Positions 46,789-56,940 are shown, counted from the first letter of the stretch. The stretch is 64,000 bases of DNA from Planctomycetota bacterium (GCA_014584395.1 JACTMY010000010.1:267303-331302), one strand, 5' to 3'. Notes: generated by a model from the letters alone, not told the origin. Made by a program: numbers and translations.

Positions 46789-47247
46789 TTGGGTGCGCAG
46801 TCCATGAGCGACGAAGCGACGCTCCACTACTTTCGGCAGCCTTCGTCCCAGCAAGCCGTTCGCTTGCCTATCGAATTTGTCACCGTGCAGCATTTCACAG
46901 CAGCAGAAAAGGATTGCCTGTGCTTGTGGGACATGGTGGCGACGCAGTTTCGCACGCGCAGCAAATTCCTCATGATCTGGCCGCATGTTCGCTACCTCTG
47001 CCTGCATCGAACCGCGGCCGGCGAATTGGATGGTTTTGCCCTGGTCAGCACGCCGCTCAATTGGCAGATCGATTATGTGGTCGTCCATCCCCAGTCGCGC
47101 GGCCAGGGCATCGCTTCCGCCTTGGTGCAAACCGCGCTCAATGAAGCGCATCGCGCTAAAACGCCTTATGTCATGTTGACCAGTCGAGATGGCTTAAGGG
47201 CTTTATACGAGGGAGAATGCGGCTTCCGGGTGGTCAATCCCCCATGA
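46789..47247 (+). CDS. GNAT N-acetyltransferase
   Basis: AGAGGGGG lies just before TTG 46789, so a TTG start is favoured; ATG 46804 (MSDEATL) is the alternative. The 152-residue protein has a GNAT core with IDYVVVHPQSRGQGIASALV (motif A, RGQGIA binds acetyl-CoA) and a C-terminal ALYEGECGFRVV. The substrate is unknown. It is co-oriented with glmS 110 bases downstream, but a shared operon is uncertain. Confidence 0.85.
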   Translation: MGAQSMSDEATLHYFRQPSSQQAVRLPIEFVTVQHFTAAEKDCLCLWDMVATQFRTRSKFLMIWPHVRYLCLHRTAAGELDGFALVSTPLNWQIDYVVVHPQSRGQGIASALVQTALNEAHRAKTPYVMLTSRDGLRALYEGECGFRVVNPP

Positions 47248-47357
47248 AGCTGTAATGTGTCTCACGCGGCGGCTTTGTTGAGTTCGCGGAAACTCGTAGA
47301 ACAGAACCAGGCACATCCGTGACATCGTTTCATCGATGCTGACGAAGGAATGAATCC

Positions 47358-49187
47358 ATGTGTGGAATTGTAGGCTATACCGGCTTTCGCGAAGCGGAAC
47401 CGATCTTAATCGAAGGGCTGCGCCGCCTCGAATATCGGGGTTATGATAGTGCTGGCGTGGTCACGCTGACGGGCAACCACCTTCACGTGCGCAAGAAAGC
47501 GGGTCGGCTCGGCGAATTGATGAAAGTGCTCATCGAACAGCCGGCGCCTGGCTGCCATGGCATCAGTCATACGCGCTGGGCCACGCATGGCGGAGCGACG
47601 GACCGCAACGCTCATCCCCACCTCGGCGGCGATGGGTCGATCGCCATCATCCACAATGGCGTGATCGACAATTTCGCCATCCTCAAGGCCCAATTGCAGG
47701 CCGAGGGGTATGTCTTTTCCAGCGACACCGACACTGAAGTCATCGCTCATCTCATTCATGCTTGCATGAACGGCGGCGATCTCACCTCGGCGGTCCGCAA
47801 AGCCCTGGCACGGCTGAAAGGAACGTATGGCCTGGCAGCCATCTCCACGCGCGAACCAGGGGTCATTGTCGGCGCTCGCCTCGGCAGCCCCCTTGTCCTG
47901 GGACTAGGGGAGAATGAAAACTTCATCGCCAGCGATCCCAATGCCCTCGTTGGCTACACCGACAAAGCCGTCTACCTCAACGATCATCAGCTTTGCGTGC
48001 TGACGCCCGAGGAGCATCGCATTTACGACGCCAATGAAGCGCCGGTCGCCCCAAGCATTCACTTCATCGACTGGGACGTCGGCGACGCTGAAAAAGGCGA
48101 ATATCCCCACCACATGCTCAAGGAGATTTACGAGCAACCTGAAACGCTCGCCAACGCCATGCGCGGCCGCCTCGACGACGCCGACGCCAGCGCTCGTTTT
48201 GGCGGCTTGAACCTCAGTCCCGAACGGTTGCAGCAGGTCGACCGGATCATCCTCACGGCCTGCGGCACCAGTTACCACGCCGCGATCGTGGGAGAATACC
48301 TCATCGAGGAGCTGGCGCGCCTTCCAGTGGAAGTGGAATACGCTTCCGAGTTTCGCTATCGCAATCCGCCGATGGAACGCAACACCATCATCCTGGCCAT
48401 CACGCAATCTGGTGAAACAGCGGACACCTTGGCGGCCTTGCGCGAAGCCAAACGCAAGGGACTGCCGACCCTGGCTCTGTGCAACGTCGTGGGCAGCACC
48501 ATTGCGCGCGAAGCCACCGGCGGCATCTATCTGCACGCGGGTCCGGAAATCGGCGTGGCCAGCACCAAGGCCTTCACATCGCAAGTCGCCGTGCTGACCA
48601 TGTTGGCCCTCTATTTCGGCCGCTTGCGGCACCTTTCGAGCATCCAAGGAGAGCGCATCATTGCCGAGCTTCGCGCTATCCCCGAGATTGTGCGAAGCAC
48701 ATTGCAGTGTCACGCCGCGGTCAAGGACGTCGCTCAAAAATATGCCCACGCGCGCAACATGCTCTATCTCGGTCGGCAATATCTTTACCCGGTCGCCCTG
48801 GAAGGTGCCTTGAAACTCAAGGAAATCAGCTACATTCATGCCGAGGGGTATCCGGCCGCGGAAATGAAGCATGGCCCCATTGCCTTGGTGGATGAGGAAA
48901 CCCCTTCCGTCTTTCTCATGCCGCACGGGTCGGTTTATGACAAGGTGATGACCAATCTTCAGGAGATCAAAGCGCGAGGCGGTCCCATCATCGCGGTGGC
49001 GGCCGAGGGCGACCAAGAAGTGGCGGAGCGCGCCGACGACGTGATCTCGGTGCCTCATGTGCCGGAGTATTTGCAGCCTTTGGTGGTGGCTATACCCTTA
49101 CAACTGTTGGCATATGAAATCGCCGTCCTGAGGGGGTGCGATGTGGATAAGCCGCGCAACCTCGCCAAGAGCGTGACCGTGGAATAG
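47358..49187 (+). CDS. glmS: Glutamine-fructose-6-phosphate aminotransferase GlmS
   Basis: The 609-residue protein starts MCGIVGYTGFREAEPILIEG with the N-terminal nucleophile C2 exposed after methionine removal. EYRGYDSAG at 29-37 and the glutaminase domain to about 240 follow. Two SIS isomerase domains lie around 280-430 and 450-600 (TACGTSYHAA; AEGYPAAEMKHGPIALV). GlmS makes glucosamine-6-phosphate from fructose-6-phosphate and glutamine for cell wall and lipid A sugars. GAAGGAATG upstream supports the start. No glmS ribozyme structure is visible upstream. Confidence 0.97.
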   Translation: MCGIVGYTGFREAEPILIEGLRRLEYRGYDSAGVVTLTGNHLHVRKKAGRLGELMKVLIEQPAPGCHGISHTRWATHGGATDRNAHPHLGGDGSIAIIHNGVIDNFAILKAQLQAEGYVFSSDTDTEVIAHLIHACMNGGDLTSAVRKALARLKGTYGLAAISTREPGVIVGARLGSPLVLGLGENENFIASDPNALVGYTDKAVYLNDHQLCVLTPEEHRIYDANEAPVAPSIHFIDWDVGDAEKGEYPHHMLKEIYEQPETLANAMRGRLDDADASARFGGLNLSPERLQQVDRIILTACGTSYHAAIVGEYLIEELARLPVEVEYASEFRYRNPPMERNTIILAITQSGETADTLAALREAKRKGLPTLALCNVVGSTIAREATGGIYLHAGPEIGVASTKAFTSQVAVLTMLALYFGRLRHLSSIQGERIIAELRAIPEIVRSTLQCHAAVKDVAQKYAHARNMLYLGRQYLYPVALEGALKLKEISYIHAEGYPAAEMKHGPIALVDEETPSVFLMPHGSVYDKVMTNLQEIKARGGPIIAVAAEGDQEVAERADDVISVPHVPEYLQPLVVAIPLQLLAYEIAVLRGCDVDKPRNLAKSVTVE

Positions 49188-49246
49188 CCAGCGGGATATA
49201 AGGCAATTCGTTGACCGGCGCGAAGGGTCGGCGTTATAATCCGTCC

Positions 49247-49798
49247 ATGAGCGTGGTCCACTTCACTCGCTATCGCATGGAGATCGACCTTTCGGGAGTC
49301 CCGGCCGTTCCCGAGTTGCCCGATGGCTATTATTGGGTGCCCTGGGATGATTCCCTGCTCACCATCCATGCCGAAGTTCATTACCGGGCTTTTCACGACT
49401 GCATCGACCGCTATTTATTTCCCTGCTTCTCGGATCGGGATAGTTGCTGGTTTCTGCTGCGGGAGATCCGGGATAAGCCCGGCTTCATGCCCCAGGCCAC
49501 CTGGCTCATCGGCGCTGCCAACGGCTGCGTCGCCACCATCCAATGCATTGAGGCGGAACCGCGCGTTGGCTCGATCCAAAACGTGGGGGTGTTGCCTCGA
49601 CACCGCCATCAGGGCTTGGGCCAAGCCTTGATCCTGCAGGCCCTGCACGGGTTTCATGAAGCGGGCTTGAAAAGGGCCTGGCTCGACGTCACCGCGGAAA
49701 ATGAACAAGCGCTGAGACTGTATCAGCGACTCGGGTTCCGCATGAAGGAAATGAGCATCAAGGAAATTCATGATTGGAAGCTGGAGGAGATCAGCTAA
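49247..49798 (+). CDS. GNAT N-acetyltransferase
   Basis: From ATG 49247 (MSVVHFTRYRMEIDLSGVPA) the protein is 183 residues; a longer reading starts at 49211. Motif A is IQNVGVLPRHRHQGLGQALI at about 112-131, and motif B continues into EQALRLYQRLGFRMKEM. This is a normal GNAT layout with an unknown acceptor. It follows glmS by 59 bases. Confidence 0.85.
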   Translation: MSVVHFTRYRMEIDLSGVPAVPELPDGYYWVPWDDSLLTIHAEVHYRAFHDCIDRYLFPCFSDRDSCWFLLREIRDKPGFMPQATWLIGAANGCVATIQCIEAEPRVGSIQNVGVLPRHRHQGLGQALILQALHGFHEAGLKRAWLDVTAENEQALRLYQRLGFRMKEMSIKEIHDWKLEEIS

Positions 49799-49982
49799 TG
49801 GCCCGAATCTGAGGAAATGGCTTCAAACGGGTTTGGAACGAGGCAATCTTTGACCTGGTCTTGAAAAACGCTGGCAAAGTAGGGCCGCTCCCTGCACAAT
49901 GGTGAGTTCCACCGCTGCATTGCTCTCGTTGACCTTGGGCCGCGAGCTACCTGGAGATGGGTAGGCTGGAAAGGAATGAGTC

Positions 49983-51218
49983 TTGTCCGTCGAGATCTAT
50001 CAGCACAGCTTCGCCAATGGGTTGACCCTGCTGGTCGAGCAGATGCCGCACGTTCGCTCGGCTGCCTTCAATTTCCTGATCCCCGCGGGTTGCGTCCATG
50101 ATCCCCCGGAACAACTGGGGCTGGCCAACCTGCTTTCGGATCTCATCACCCGCGGCGCCGGAAAGCGTTCGAGCAAGGAATTGACGCTGGCCTTGGATGA
50201 ATTGGGCCTGGATCGAGACGAAAGCAGCGGCACGCTGCATTTGCGCATCTGGGGCTCCACCTTGGCTAAAAACCTTGTGCCCGCCCTAGGGCTTTATGCG
50301 GACATCGTTCGCAGACCCTTGCTCCCCGAGGAGGAGTTGCCGCCCGTCCAGGATTTAGCCTTGCTGGAGTTGGAAGGCTTGGAAGACGAACCTCGCCAAA
50401 AAGTCATGGTGGAGGTCAAGAAACGTTACTTCCCGCCGCCCTTGGGTCGTGATCGCCGGGGTACGCCGGAAGGCATCCAGCGGACCACGATCGAAGCCAT
50501 CAGGCAGTTTCATCAGCGGATGGTGCAGCCGCGGCAGTCCATTCTCAGCATCGCCGGCAACGTGGAATGGAAGCAAATCCTCGACGCCGTGGAGCAGCTC
50601 TATGGCGATTGGCAGCCGCAGCCGCCTGTGACCTACACACTGGAAGCCCCCCTGCCGTCGAGGGATCATTTGACCAAGGAGACCAAGCAAACCCAGATCG
50701 GCATCGCCTATGACAGCGTGCCCATCACGCATCCGGACTACTACGCCGCCATCGCGGCCGTCAATGTCCTGAGCGGCGGCATGAGCTCGCGGCTCTTCAC
50801 GGAAGTCCGCGAAAAGCGCGGCCTTTGTTACGCGGTGTGGGCGTCCTATCAAACGATGAAGGATCGTGCTTGCGTTATCGGCTATGCCGGGACAACGAAT
50901 GAGCGGGCCCAAGAGACGTTGGATGTGTTGTTGTCGGTCATCGATCAATTAAAGGAGGGGGTCACCGAGGATGAGGTGCAGCGGATGAAGGCGGGCCTTA
51001 AGTCCTCCTTGATCATGCAGGAAGAATCCACGTCGGCTCGGGCGGGATCGATGGCTTCGGACTGGTATTTCCTTGGCCGCATCCGGAGCTTCGATGAAAT
51101 CCAAGCCGCCATCGATGGGCTGACGGCGGATCGCATCGTCGAACACGTGCGCGCGTTTCCACCCCGCTCTTTAACCTTGGTGACCCTTGGCCCCAAGCCA
51201 TTGACCTTGGATGCGTGA
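49983..51218 (+). CDS. M16 peptidase homologue lacking the zinc motif (R/Y-type subunit)
   Basis: The start is TTG 49983 behind AAGGA; the nearby ATG 49976 is out of frame. The 411-residue protein has an M16 fold but LANLLSDLITRG where active members have HFLEHMLFKG, so the HxxEH zinc ligands are N, S and D. In the second half it keeps MSSRLFTEVREKRGLCYAVW (residues 261-280), the R/Y substrate-binding pair. In heterodimeric M16B proteases one subunit supplies zinc and the other supplies R/Y; this is the latter type. Its partner is at 53558-54805, separated by one gene. Confidence 0.85.
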   Translation: MSVEIYQHSFANGLTLLVEQMPHVRSAAFNFLIPAGCVHDPPEQLGLANLLSDLITRGAGKRSSKELTLALDELGLDRDESSGTLHLRIWGSTLAKNLVPALGLYADIVRRPLLPEEELPPVQDLALLELEGLEDEPRQKVMVEVKKRYFPPPLGRDRRGTPEGIQRTTIEAIRQFHQRMVQPRQSILSIAGNVEWKQILDAVEQLYGDWQPQPPVTYTLEAPLPSRDHLTKETKQTQIGIAYDSVPITHPDYYAAIAAVNVLSGGMSSRLFTEVREKRGLCYAVWASYQTMKDRACVIGYAGTTNERAQETLDVLLSVIDQLKEGVTEDEVQRMKAGLKSSLIMQEESTSARAGSMASDWYFLGRIRSFDEIQAAIDGLTADRIVEHVRAFPPRSLTLVTLGPKPLTLDA

Positions 51219-51279
51219 TCGGGGAGGCCCGGCGTGCCGATTGGCGCCAATAGATTCTCATCCAAGTTGAAGAGGTTCC

Positions 51280-53544
51280 ATGAGTAAATCGCCGCTGAGT
51301 TGGCTGTTTCATTCCAATGTCGAAGAAACGCTAGGCCCGCGCCAGCGGACCCTGGCGTTATTTTTAATCAGTGTGATGGGCTTATATTTGGAACTGATGC
51401 TCATCCGCTGGATCACGACCGAAATCAGGATTTTCGCCTATCTGCAAAACACCGTCCTCGTCGTCTGCTTTTTGGGCATCGGCATGGGATGTTGGACGTG
51501 CCGTCAGCCGATTCGCTTGGGAGACAGCCTTTATCCGCTAACCATTCTCGTTGGCTTGCTCACGTTTGAAACGAGTCGCGGCTGGCTCAGCGAACTGACC
51601 CAGATCTTCAGCATGATGCAGGACATGGTCATCTGGGACACGCAACACACGCACGTTGGCACGGCCCAATTCGTCTTTGTCCTCATCGTGGCGTTAATGC
51701 TTACCTTGGCCTTGATGCTGTTGGTGTGGGAAATCTTTGTTCCCATGGGTCGTTTGCTGGGCCGCTGCCTGGACGACCACCCGCGCCCCATCTGGGCCTA
51801 CTCGGTCAACATCGCGGGGAGCCTCTTGGGCATCTTGGCCTTCGTTTTGATGAGTGCCTGGTACATGCCGCCGATGATGTGGTTGGCAGGACTGGCGGTG
51901 TTGTATTTGTTCTTTATCCATTTCCGCGAATGGCAGCACGTGCTCTTGCTGCTCGTCCTGATTCTGCTGGGTTACGTTTCGGACCTTTATCCCTCGGCTC
52001 GGGTCGACCGGGATGAGGATTTGATTAAGCACTCACGGGCCTTGATTTGGTCGCCGTATCAGAAGCTGAACCTGCGCGAGGGCGTGATTGAAGTCAATCA
52101 CAAGAAGCATCCGTTGCTGAAATTATTGGTCAATGACGCGCCATACATGGTTCTCAAGGACCTGCGTCCCGAGGAAGTGAATAGCAACGATGTCCTTTAT
52201 CCCTCCAAAATGAGGGGATACACGCAGTATGACTTGCCCTGCCTTTTACATCCCGAGCCAAAGAAAATGCTGATCGTCGGTTCGGGAGGCGGCAATGACG
52301 TGGCCGGGGGACTGCGGCACAATGCGGCTGAAATCGTCGCCGTGGAGATCGATCCGGCCATCATTGAAATTGGCAAAGCCTTTCACCCGGAGCAACCCTA
52401 TCAGTCTCCCCGGGTAAGGGTCGTCAATGATGATGCGCGGGCCTTTTTTGTGAATACGAAGGAAAAGTTCGATCTCATCGTGTTTGGCTTGCTCGATTCT
52501 CATACCACCACGTCGATGACCAACGCCCGCCTGGATCATTACGTCTACACGCGCGAAAGCATCACCCATGCCAAAAGCCTTTTGACCGAAGGCGGCACGA
52601 TCGTTCTCAGCTTCGAGGCGACCAAGCCCTTTATCGCGGATCGCATGGCCAGCGTTCTCCGGGAAGTCTTTGGGCAAGAACCGATCGCGTTTCGCGTGCC
52701 GGTGACGCCGTATGGCTATGGCGGCGTCATGTTTATTGTCGGCAATTTGGACTTGGCGCGGCAGCAGATCGAAAGCCTGCCCGGCTTGAAGCCGTTGATC
52801 GAGGAATGGCAGCGCGAGTATCCGCTCAACCTGACGGGCACGACGCGCATCTGCACGGATGATTGGCCCTACATCTATCTCGAATCGCCGCGTATTCCTT
52901 CGCTCTATTGGCTCTTAATCGTGATGCTCATCATGCTGTTCGGCTTAAGCGTGCGCCGGCTCAAGGCCGCGCACATGTTCACGCAATGGAAGTTGAGCCA
53001 TTGGCACTTCTTCTTCATGGGAGCGGCCTTCATGTTGCTGGAAGTGCAGAACATCAGCAAGGCCGCCGTTGTGCTCGGCAATACCTGGGACGTCAACGCC
53101 GTCATCATCTCCAGCATCTTGATCTTGATTTTGGTGGCGAATTGGCTGGTCAGCTTATGGCCGCGCATGCCTATCTTGCCGGTTTACATCGCCCTTCTGG
53201 GCACCTGCCTCGGCTTGTATTTCGTCGATCTCTCATGGCTGGCGGGCTACCCCTACTACCTCCGCGCCATGCTGGTTGGGCTTCTGACGAGCCTGCCCAT
53301 GCTTTTCAGCGGCATGGTATTCATCCGCTCCTTTGCCTTTACGCAAGGGAAGGACGCCGCGCTCGGAGCCAATTTGCTGGGCGCGTTGGTGGGCGGCTTG
53401 CTGCAAGCTTTGACCTATGTCACGGGCATCAAGGCCCTGTTGCTCATGGTGGCGGGGCTGTATGGATTGGCCTTGATGACACGGCCAAGGTCCCAACCTC
53501 TGGCCGCGCCGCCCAGCACGCCCGCCGCGCATCCCGCAAGTTAA
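51280..53544 (+). CDS. Spermidine-synthase-like membrane protein
   Basis: The 754-residue protein has about six membrane helices in residues 25-245 and about six in 545-740. A SAM-type methyltransferase or spermidine synthase fold lies between them, around 325-520 (MLIVGSGGGNDVAGG, VAVEIDPAIIE, VVNDDARAFF, FDLIVFGLLDSH). This architecture is known for fused membrane spermidine-synthase-like proteins of bacteria; the true substrate is unknown. It lies 61 bases after the inactive M16 gene and 13 before the active one, so all three are probably one operon. Confidence 0.85.
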   Translation: MSKSPLSWLFHSNVEETLGPRQRTLALFLISVMGLYLELMLIRWITTEIRIFAYLQNTVLVVCFLGIGMGCWTCRQPIRLGDSLYPLTILVGLLTFETSRGWLSELTQIFSMMQDMVIWDTQHTHVGTAQFVFVLIVALMLTLALMLLVWEIFVPMGRLLGRCLDDHPRPIWAYSVNIAGSLLGILAFVLMSAWYMPPMMWLAGLAVLYLFFIHFREWQHVLLLLVLILLGYVSDLYPSARVDRDEDLIKHSRALIWSPYQKLNLREGVIEVNHKKHPLLKLLVNDAPYMVLKDLRPEEVNSNDVLYPSKMRGYTQYDLPCLLHPEPKKMLIVGSGGGNDVAGGLRHNAAEIVAVEIDPAIIEIGKAFHPEQPYQSPRVRVVNDDARAFFVNTKEKFDLIVFGLLDSHTTTSMTNARLDHYVYTRESITHAKSLLTEGGTIVLSFEATKPFIADRMASVLREVFGQEPIAFRVPVTPYGYGGVMFIVGNLDLARQQIESLPGLKPLIEEWQREYPLNLTGTTRICTDDWPYIYLESPRIPSLYWLLIVMLIMLFGLSVRRLKAAHMFTQWKLSHWHFFFMGAAFMLLEVQNISKAAVVLGNTWDVNAVIISSILILILVANWLVSLWPRMPILPVYIALLGTCLGLYFVDLSWLAGYPYYLRAMLVGLLTSLPMLFSGMVFIRSFAFTQGKDAALGANLLGALVGGLLQALTYVTGIKALLLMVAGLYGLALMTRPRSQPLAAPPSTPAAHPAS

Positions 53545-53557
53545 TCAGGAGCACTCC

Positions 53558-54805
53558 ATGCCGTTTCATCATACCGTCCTGCCGAACGGACTTACGCTCA
53601 TCGGCGAATCCAATCCCCAGGCCCGCTCCGTGGCCCTGGGATTCTTCGTCAAGACCGGGGCGCGCGATGAAACCCCCGAAGTCTCCGGCGTGACGCACTT
53701 CCTCGAACACATGATCTTCAAGGGCACGCCGCGGCGAACCGCCCTTCAGGTCAACGAGGATTTCGACCGCATCGGCGCGAACTACAACGCCTATACCAGC
53801 GAGGAAAACACGGTCTTTCATGCTTCCATCCTGCCGGAGTATTTGCCCCAAGCCGTCGATATCCTGGCCGATATTCTGCGCCCCAGCCTCCGCGAGGAAG
53901 ATTTCGACATGGAGAAGAAGGTCATCATCGAAGAAATCGGCATGTATGATGACCAGCCCATGTGGGCGACTTACGACGTGGCCAAGCAAACCTTCTTCGG
54001 CGACCATCCGCTGGGCAAGAGCGTGCTCGGCACCAAGGAGAGCATCGGCCAACTGCAATGTGCGCAAATGCGGGACTATTTCCAGCGCCGCTACGTCAGC
54101 TCCAACATCGTCGTGGTGGCGACGGGGCGCATTGAATGGCCCGACCTGGTCCGAATGATCGAAACGCACTGTGCCCCATGGCCCGATCAACCGACGCAAC
54201 GCGCCTTGCCGCCCGGCCCCAAGACCCGTGCGTTCAAATTGATTCAAAAACCAACCGTCCATCAAGAGCATTGTTTTCTGCTGTCTCAAGGGCCGGATGC
54301 GAAATCCCCTTTGCGCTATGCCGCCGAAATTCTCGCCACAGCCATCGGCGACGACACGGGCAGCCGGATTTATTGGGCTTTGATCGATCCCGGATTGGTG
54401 GAGGCCGCGGATTTCAGCGTCCATGAGTACGCCGGCACCGGGGCCTATTATGGTTACTTCTGCGGCGAACCGGACAGCACCACGCCCTGTTTGGACATTT
54501 ACTTGAACCTATTAAGAGAGGTGCAGAAAGACGGTCTGACCGAAGCCGAGATTCGCACGACCAAATCCAAGCTGGCTTCCCGCATCGTCCGGGGCAACGA
54601 ACGCCCCATGGGCCGCATGCAGGCGCTGGGCTTTCAGTGGACCTATCTGGGCCAGTACCGGACCGTTGATGACGACCTGGCCAGCATCGACTCCGTGACC
54701 TCGGACCACATCCGGGAATTGCTCGATGTGCACCCCATCGATGAACCGACGATTGTCGCGCTTGGCCCATTGGAAAAGATGACTGCCCCCTATAATGAAT
54801 CCTGA
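53558..54805 (+). CDS. M16 zinc peptidase, catalytic subunit
   Basis: The 415-residue protein starts MPFHHTVLPNGLTLIGESNP behind AGGAG. It has the zinc motif HFLEHMIFKGTPRRTA (HxxEH at 48-52) and the downstream glutamate region IIEEIGMYDDQP around 125-136. The usual R/Y pair in the second half is replaced by SRIYWALIDPGLVEAADFSV. So the zinc site is intact while the substrate pair is absent, the opposite of the protein at 49983. The two together match the catalytic and R/Y subunits of heterodimeric M16B enzymes. Substrates are unknown; export signals are not seen. Confidence 0.92.
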   Translation: MPFHHTVLPNGLTLIGESNPQARSVALGFFVKTGARDETPEVSGVTHFLEHMIFKGTPRRTALQVNEDFDRIGANYNAYTSEENTVFHASILPEYLPQAVDILADILRPSLREEDFDMEKKVIIEEIGMYDDQPMWATYDVAKQTFFGDHPLGKSVLGTKESIGQLQCAQMRDYFQRRYVSSNIVVVATGRIEWPDLVRMIETHCAPWPDQPTQRALPPGPKTRAFKLIQKPTVHQEHCFLLSQGPDAKSPLRYAAEILATAIGDDTGSRIYWALIDPGLVEAADFSVHEYAGTGAYYGYFCGEPDSTTPCLDIYLNLLREVQKDGLTEAEIRTTKSKLASRIVRGNERPMGRMQALGFQWTYLGQYRTVDDDLASIDSVTSDHIRELLDVHPIDEPTIVALGPLEKMTAPYNES

Positions 54806-54929
54806 AGGGCTGGCCCCGGAGCAGAAAAACCGGCCGAGTTGTGATGGCTCAAGGGGCCATGCAGGGTCTTGATGCAAACCGGACCCGTGGTTTCAATAAG
54901 GCGGCATTGCGTGCATCGAGGTTGAGTGG

Positions 54930-56222
54930 ATGAGTGTCTTCCGTTCCGATCACTCTGGCTTTGATTCGCGAGAACCGACGGCGTTTCTCTGGCCGTCCAT
55001 GGCCCTGTTTATCGCCATGATAGGCGGCTTGGCGGGTCTGGCCGCGCTGGGGCTTGTTTTGCTTCAGCCTTATTCTCTCAGCGTCGATAGCCGCGGCAAG
55101 GCGGAAGCCGAGGCGGCGTTTCGCAAGCGCGAGGCGGAGTTGGCCGCGGAGGCCAAGGTCCGGGAGGGCCAGCTTAAAGCACTTGACATTCCGACCTCGG
55201 CTTTCAGCCTGGTGGCGGAGCGCTCTGGCCCGGCGGTGGTGAATATCAGCAACCTGGTCGGCGTCGCCACGCCAACGGGACTGGATTTGGAATTTCAAAA
55301 AGTAGGCGAAGGGTCTGGGGTGCTCGTCCGCGTGACCGAGGATCGCAAGGCCTACGTCCTGACCAATCACCACGTCATCGAATATCCTAATAATCCAGGC
55401 CGAATTACCGATCGCATCGGCATCACATTTCAATCGGGTCGAACGATCTTTGTCCATCCGCGCGATGGCGCATGGAGCGATCCTTCCATCGACTTGGCGG
55501 TCATCATGTTCGATGCCGCAGACATGGATCATTTGGTCGTGGTTGATTTCGCTGACAGCGACGCTTTGAAGGTGGGCGATTGGGTGGTCGCCATAGGCAG
55601 CCCCTTCGGGCTGAAGCAAACCGTCACGTCGGGGATCGTCAGCGCCAAAGGAAGAGCCAGGGGCGAAGTGGACATGATTCAAACCGATGCCGCCATTAAC
55701 CCCGGCAACTCGGGCGGCCCCCTCCTCGATTTGAAGGGCCGGCTCGTCGGCATCAACACCGCCATCTTTACGCGCTCCGGGGGCAGCGAGGGGATCGGTT
55801 TCGCCATTCCTAGCAACACCGCCAAGGATGTGTTCGAAAAGCTCATCGTCCCTCCCCATCGACTGATTAAGGGCTACCTCGGCGTCATCCTTATCGACTT
55901 GACCCCGCGGGACGCCAGTCTGCTCAAGATTCCAGGCGGAGCTTTGATCGCCAGCGTCGGCGAAGAGACGCCCGCTGAAGCTTCCGGTCTGCGGGTCCGC
56001 GACGTCGTCACCGCGATCATCGTGGAGGGGGAGCGCAAACCCGTCCTCAACGCCGATGAGCTGCGCCGCTGGATCAAGACCAGCAAGCCCGGTCAGTCGA
56101 TCACCCTCGAAATCATCCGGATCGAACGAACGACCTGGAAAAAAATCACGCTCGACGTCGTCGTGGGGGAAACCCCCGCCCTGCAGCAAAGCGTCAATCC
56201 GCGCGGGCGGCTGATTCGCTAG
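54930..56222 (+). CDS. HtrA/DegP-type S1C serine protease with PDZ domain
   Basis: The 430-residue protein has one N-terminal membrane helix (about 19-48) and a short coiled linker. The trypsin-like domain has catalytic His148 (TNHHVIE), Asp188 (SIDLAVIMF) and Ser261 (NPGNSGGPLL). One PDZ domain follows (about 310-410: LIKGYLGVILIDLTPRDASL, EASGLRVRDVVTAI). HtrA proteases degrade misfolded envelope proteins. One PDZ domain and the anchor resemble DegS-type sensors. It starts 124 bases after the M16 gene and is followed by panD after 65 bases. Confidence 0.93.
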   Translation: MSVFRSDHSGFDSREPTAFLWPSMALFIAMIGGLAGLAALGLVLLQPYSLSVDSRGKAEAEAAFRKREAELAAEAKVREGQLKALDIPTSAFSLVAERSGPAVVNISNLVGVATPTGLDLEFQKVGEGSGVLVRVTEDRKAYVLTNHHVIEYPNNPGRITDRIGITFQSGRTIFVHPRDGAWSDPSIDLAVIMFDAADMDHLVVVDFADSDALKVGDWVVAIGSPFGLKQTVTSGIVSAKGRARGEVDMIQTDAAINPGNSGGPLLDLKGRLVGINTAIFTRSGGSEGIGFAIPSNTAKDVFEKLIVPPHRLIKGYLGVILIDLTPRDASLLKIPGGALIASVGEETPAEASGLRVRDVVTAIIVEGERKPVLNADELRRWIKTSKPGQSITLEIIRIERTTWKKITLDVVVGETPALQQSVNPRGRLIR

Positions 56223-56287
56223 GATGCCGGGAAAGCCGTGATGGTTCCGTGAATGGACTCGTTTACCTGGTTTGCAAGGTAGAGGCA

Positions 56288-56665
56288 ATGCTCCTAAAGA
56301 CTTATCTGGCCGCGAAGCTGCACGGCATCCATCTGACCAACAAGAACGTGCAATACATCGGTTCGCTCACCCTGAGCCGCGAGTTTTTGAAAGCCAGCGG
56401 CATGTCCGAAAATGAAATGGTCCACGTGGTGAACGTTTCGACAGGAGCGCGCCTCGTTACGTATATCATCGTCACGGATGAACCTGGACAGTGCGTCCTC
56501 AACGGCGGTGCGGCCAGGCTCGCCGAAGTCGGCGATCAAATGATCGTCATGACCTTTGCCCAAAGCGATCACCCGGTGGAGCCGAAGGTCGTGTTTCTGG
56601 ACGCACAAAACCGCATCATTCAGGTCGCCACGGGGGAGGCCGCCAACAGCAACGCACCTTGTTAA
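56288..56665 (+). CDS. panD: Aspartate 1-decarboxylase PanD
   Basis: The start at ATG 56288 (MLLKTYLAAKLHGIHLTNKN) has AGAGG upstream; a longer reading starts at 56249. The 125-residue proenzyme has the self-cleavage Gly25-Ser26 in YIGSLTL, the conserved K10, and the VVNVSTGARLVTY segment. LNGGAARLAEVGDQMIVM binds the substrate pocket. PanD makes beta-alanine for pantothenate and coenzyme A and forms its pyruvoyl group by cleavage at Ser26. No PanZ-like or other pan gene is adjacent. Confidence 0.93.
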   Translation: MLLKTYLAAKLHGIHLTNKNVQYIGSLTLSREFLKASGMSENEMVHVVNVSTGARLVTYIIVTDEPGQCVLNGGAARLAEVGDQMIVMTFAQSDHPVEPKVVFLDAQNRIIQVATGEAANSNAPC

Positions 56666-56760
56666 GGTCCGCTGAATGTTTTTGACTTTTCGCCGGCCAA
56701 AAGGGAAGGTCTTGATTCCACTGGCTCGGATGGTATGTCAATAAAAGGGAAAAATTATAC

Positions 56761-56848
<88 letters not shown>

Positions 56849-56940
56849 TGATTAATTCGCCATTCCCCTCAATGATTGCCAATCGAATACACAACCCACC
56901 CGCCAATTCCTGAAAGAAACCTCGATAGCTCATCCCAGCG

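Noticed and set aside
47250..47357. glmS ribozyme
   Set aside because: The 110 bases before glmS are too short and lack the conserved double-pseudoknot core.
47904..49058. Minus-strand 384-codon frame opposite glmS
   Set aside because: Shadow of glmS; no ribosome site or family.
54849..56288. Minus-strand 479-codon frame opposite the HtrA gene
   Set aside because: Antisense to an intact protease with its full catalytic triad; no motifs.
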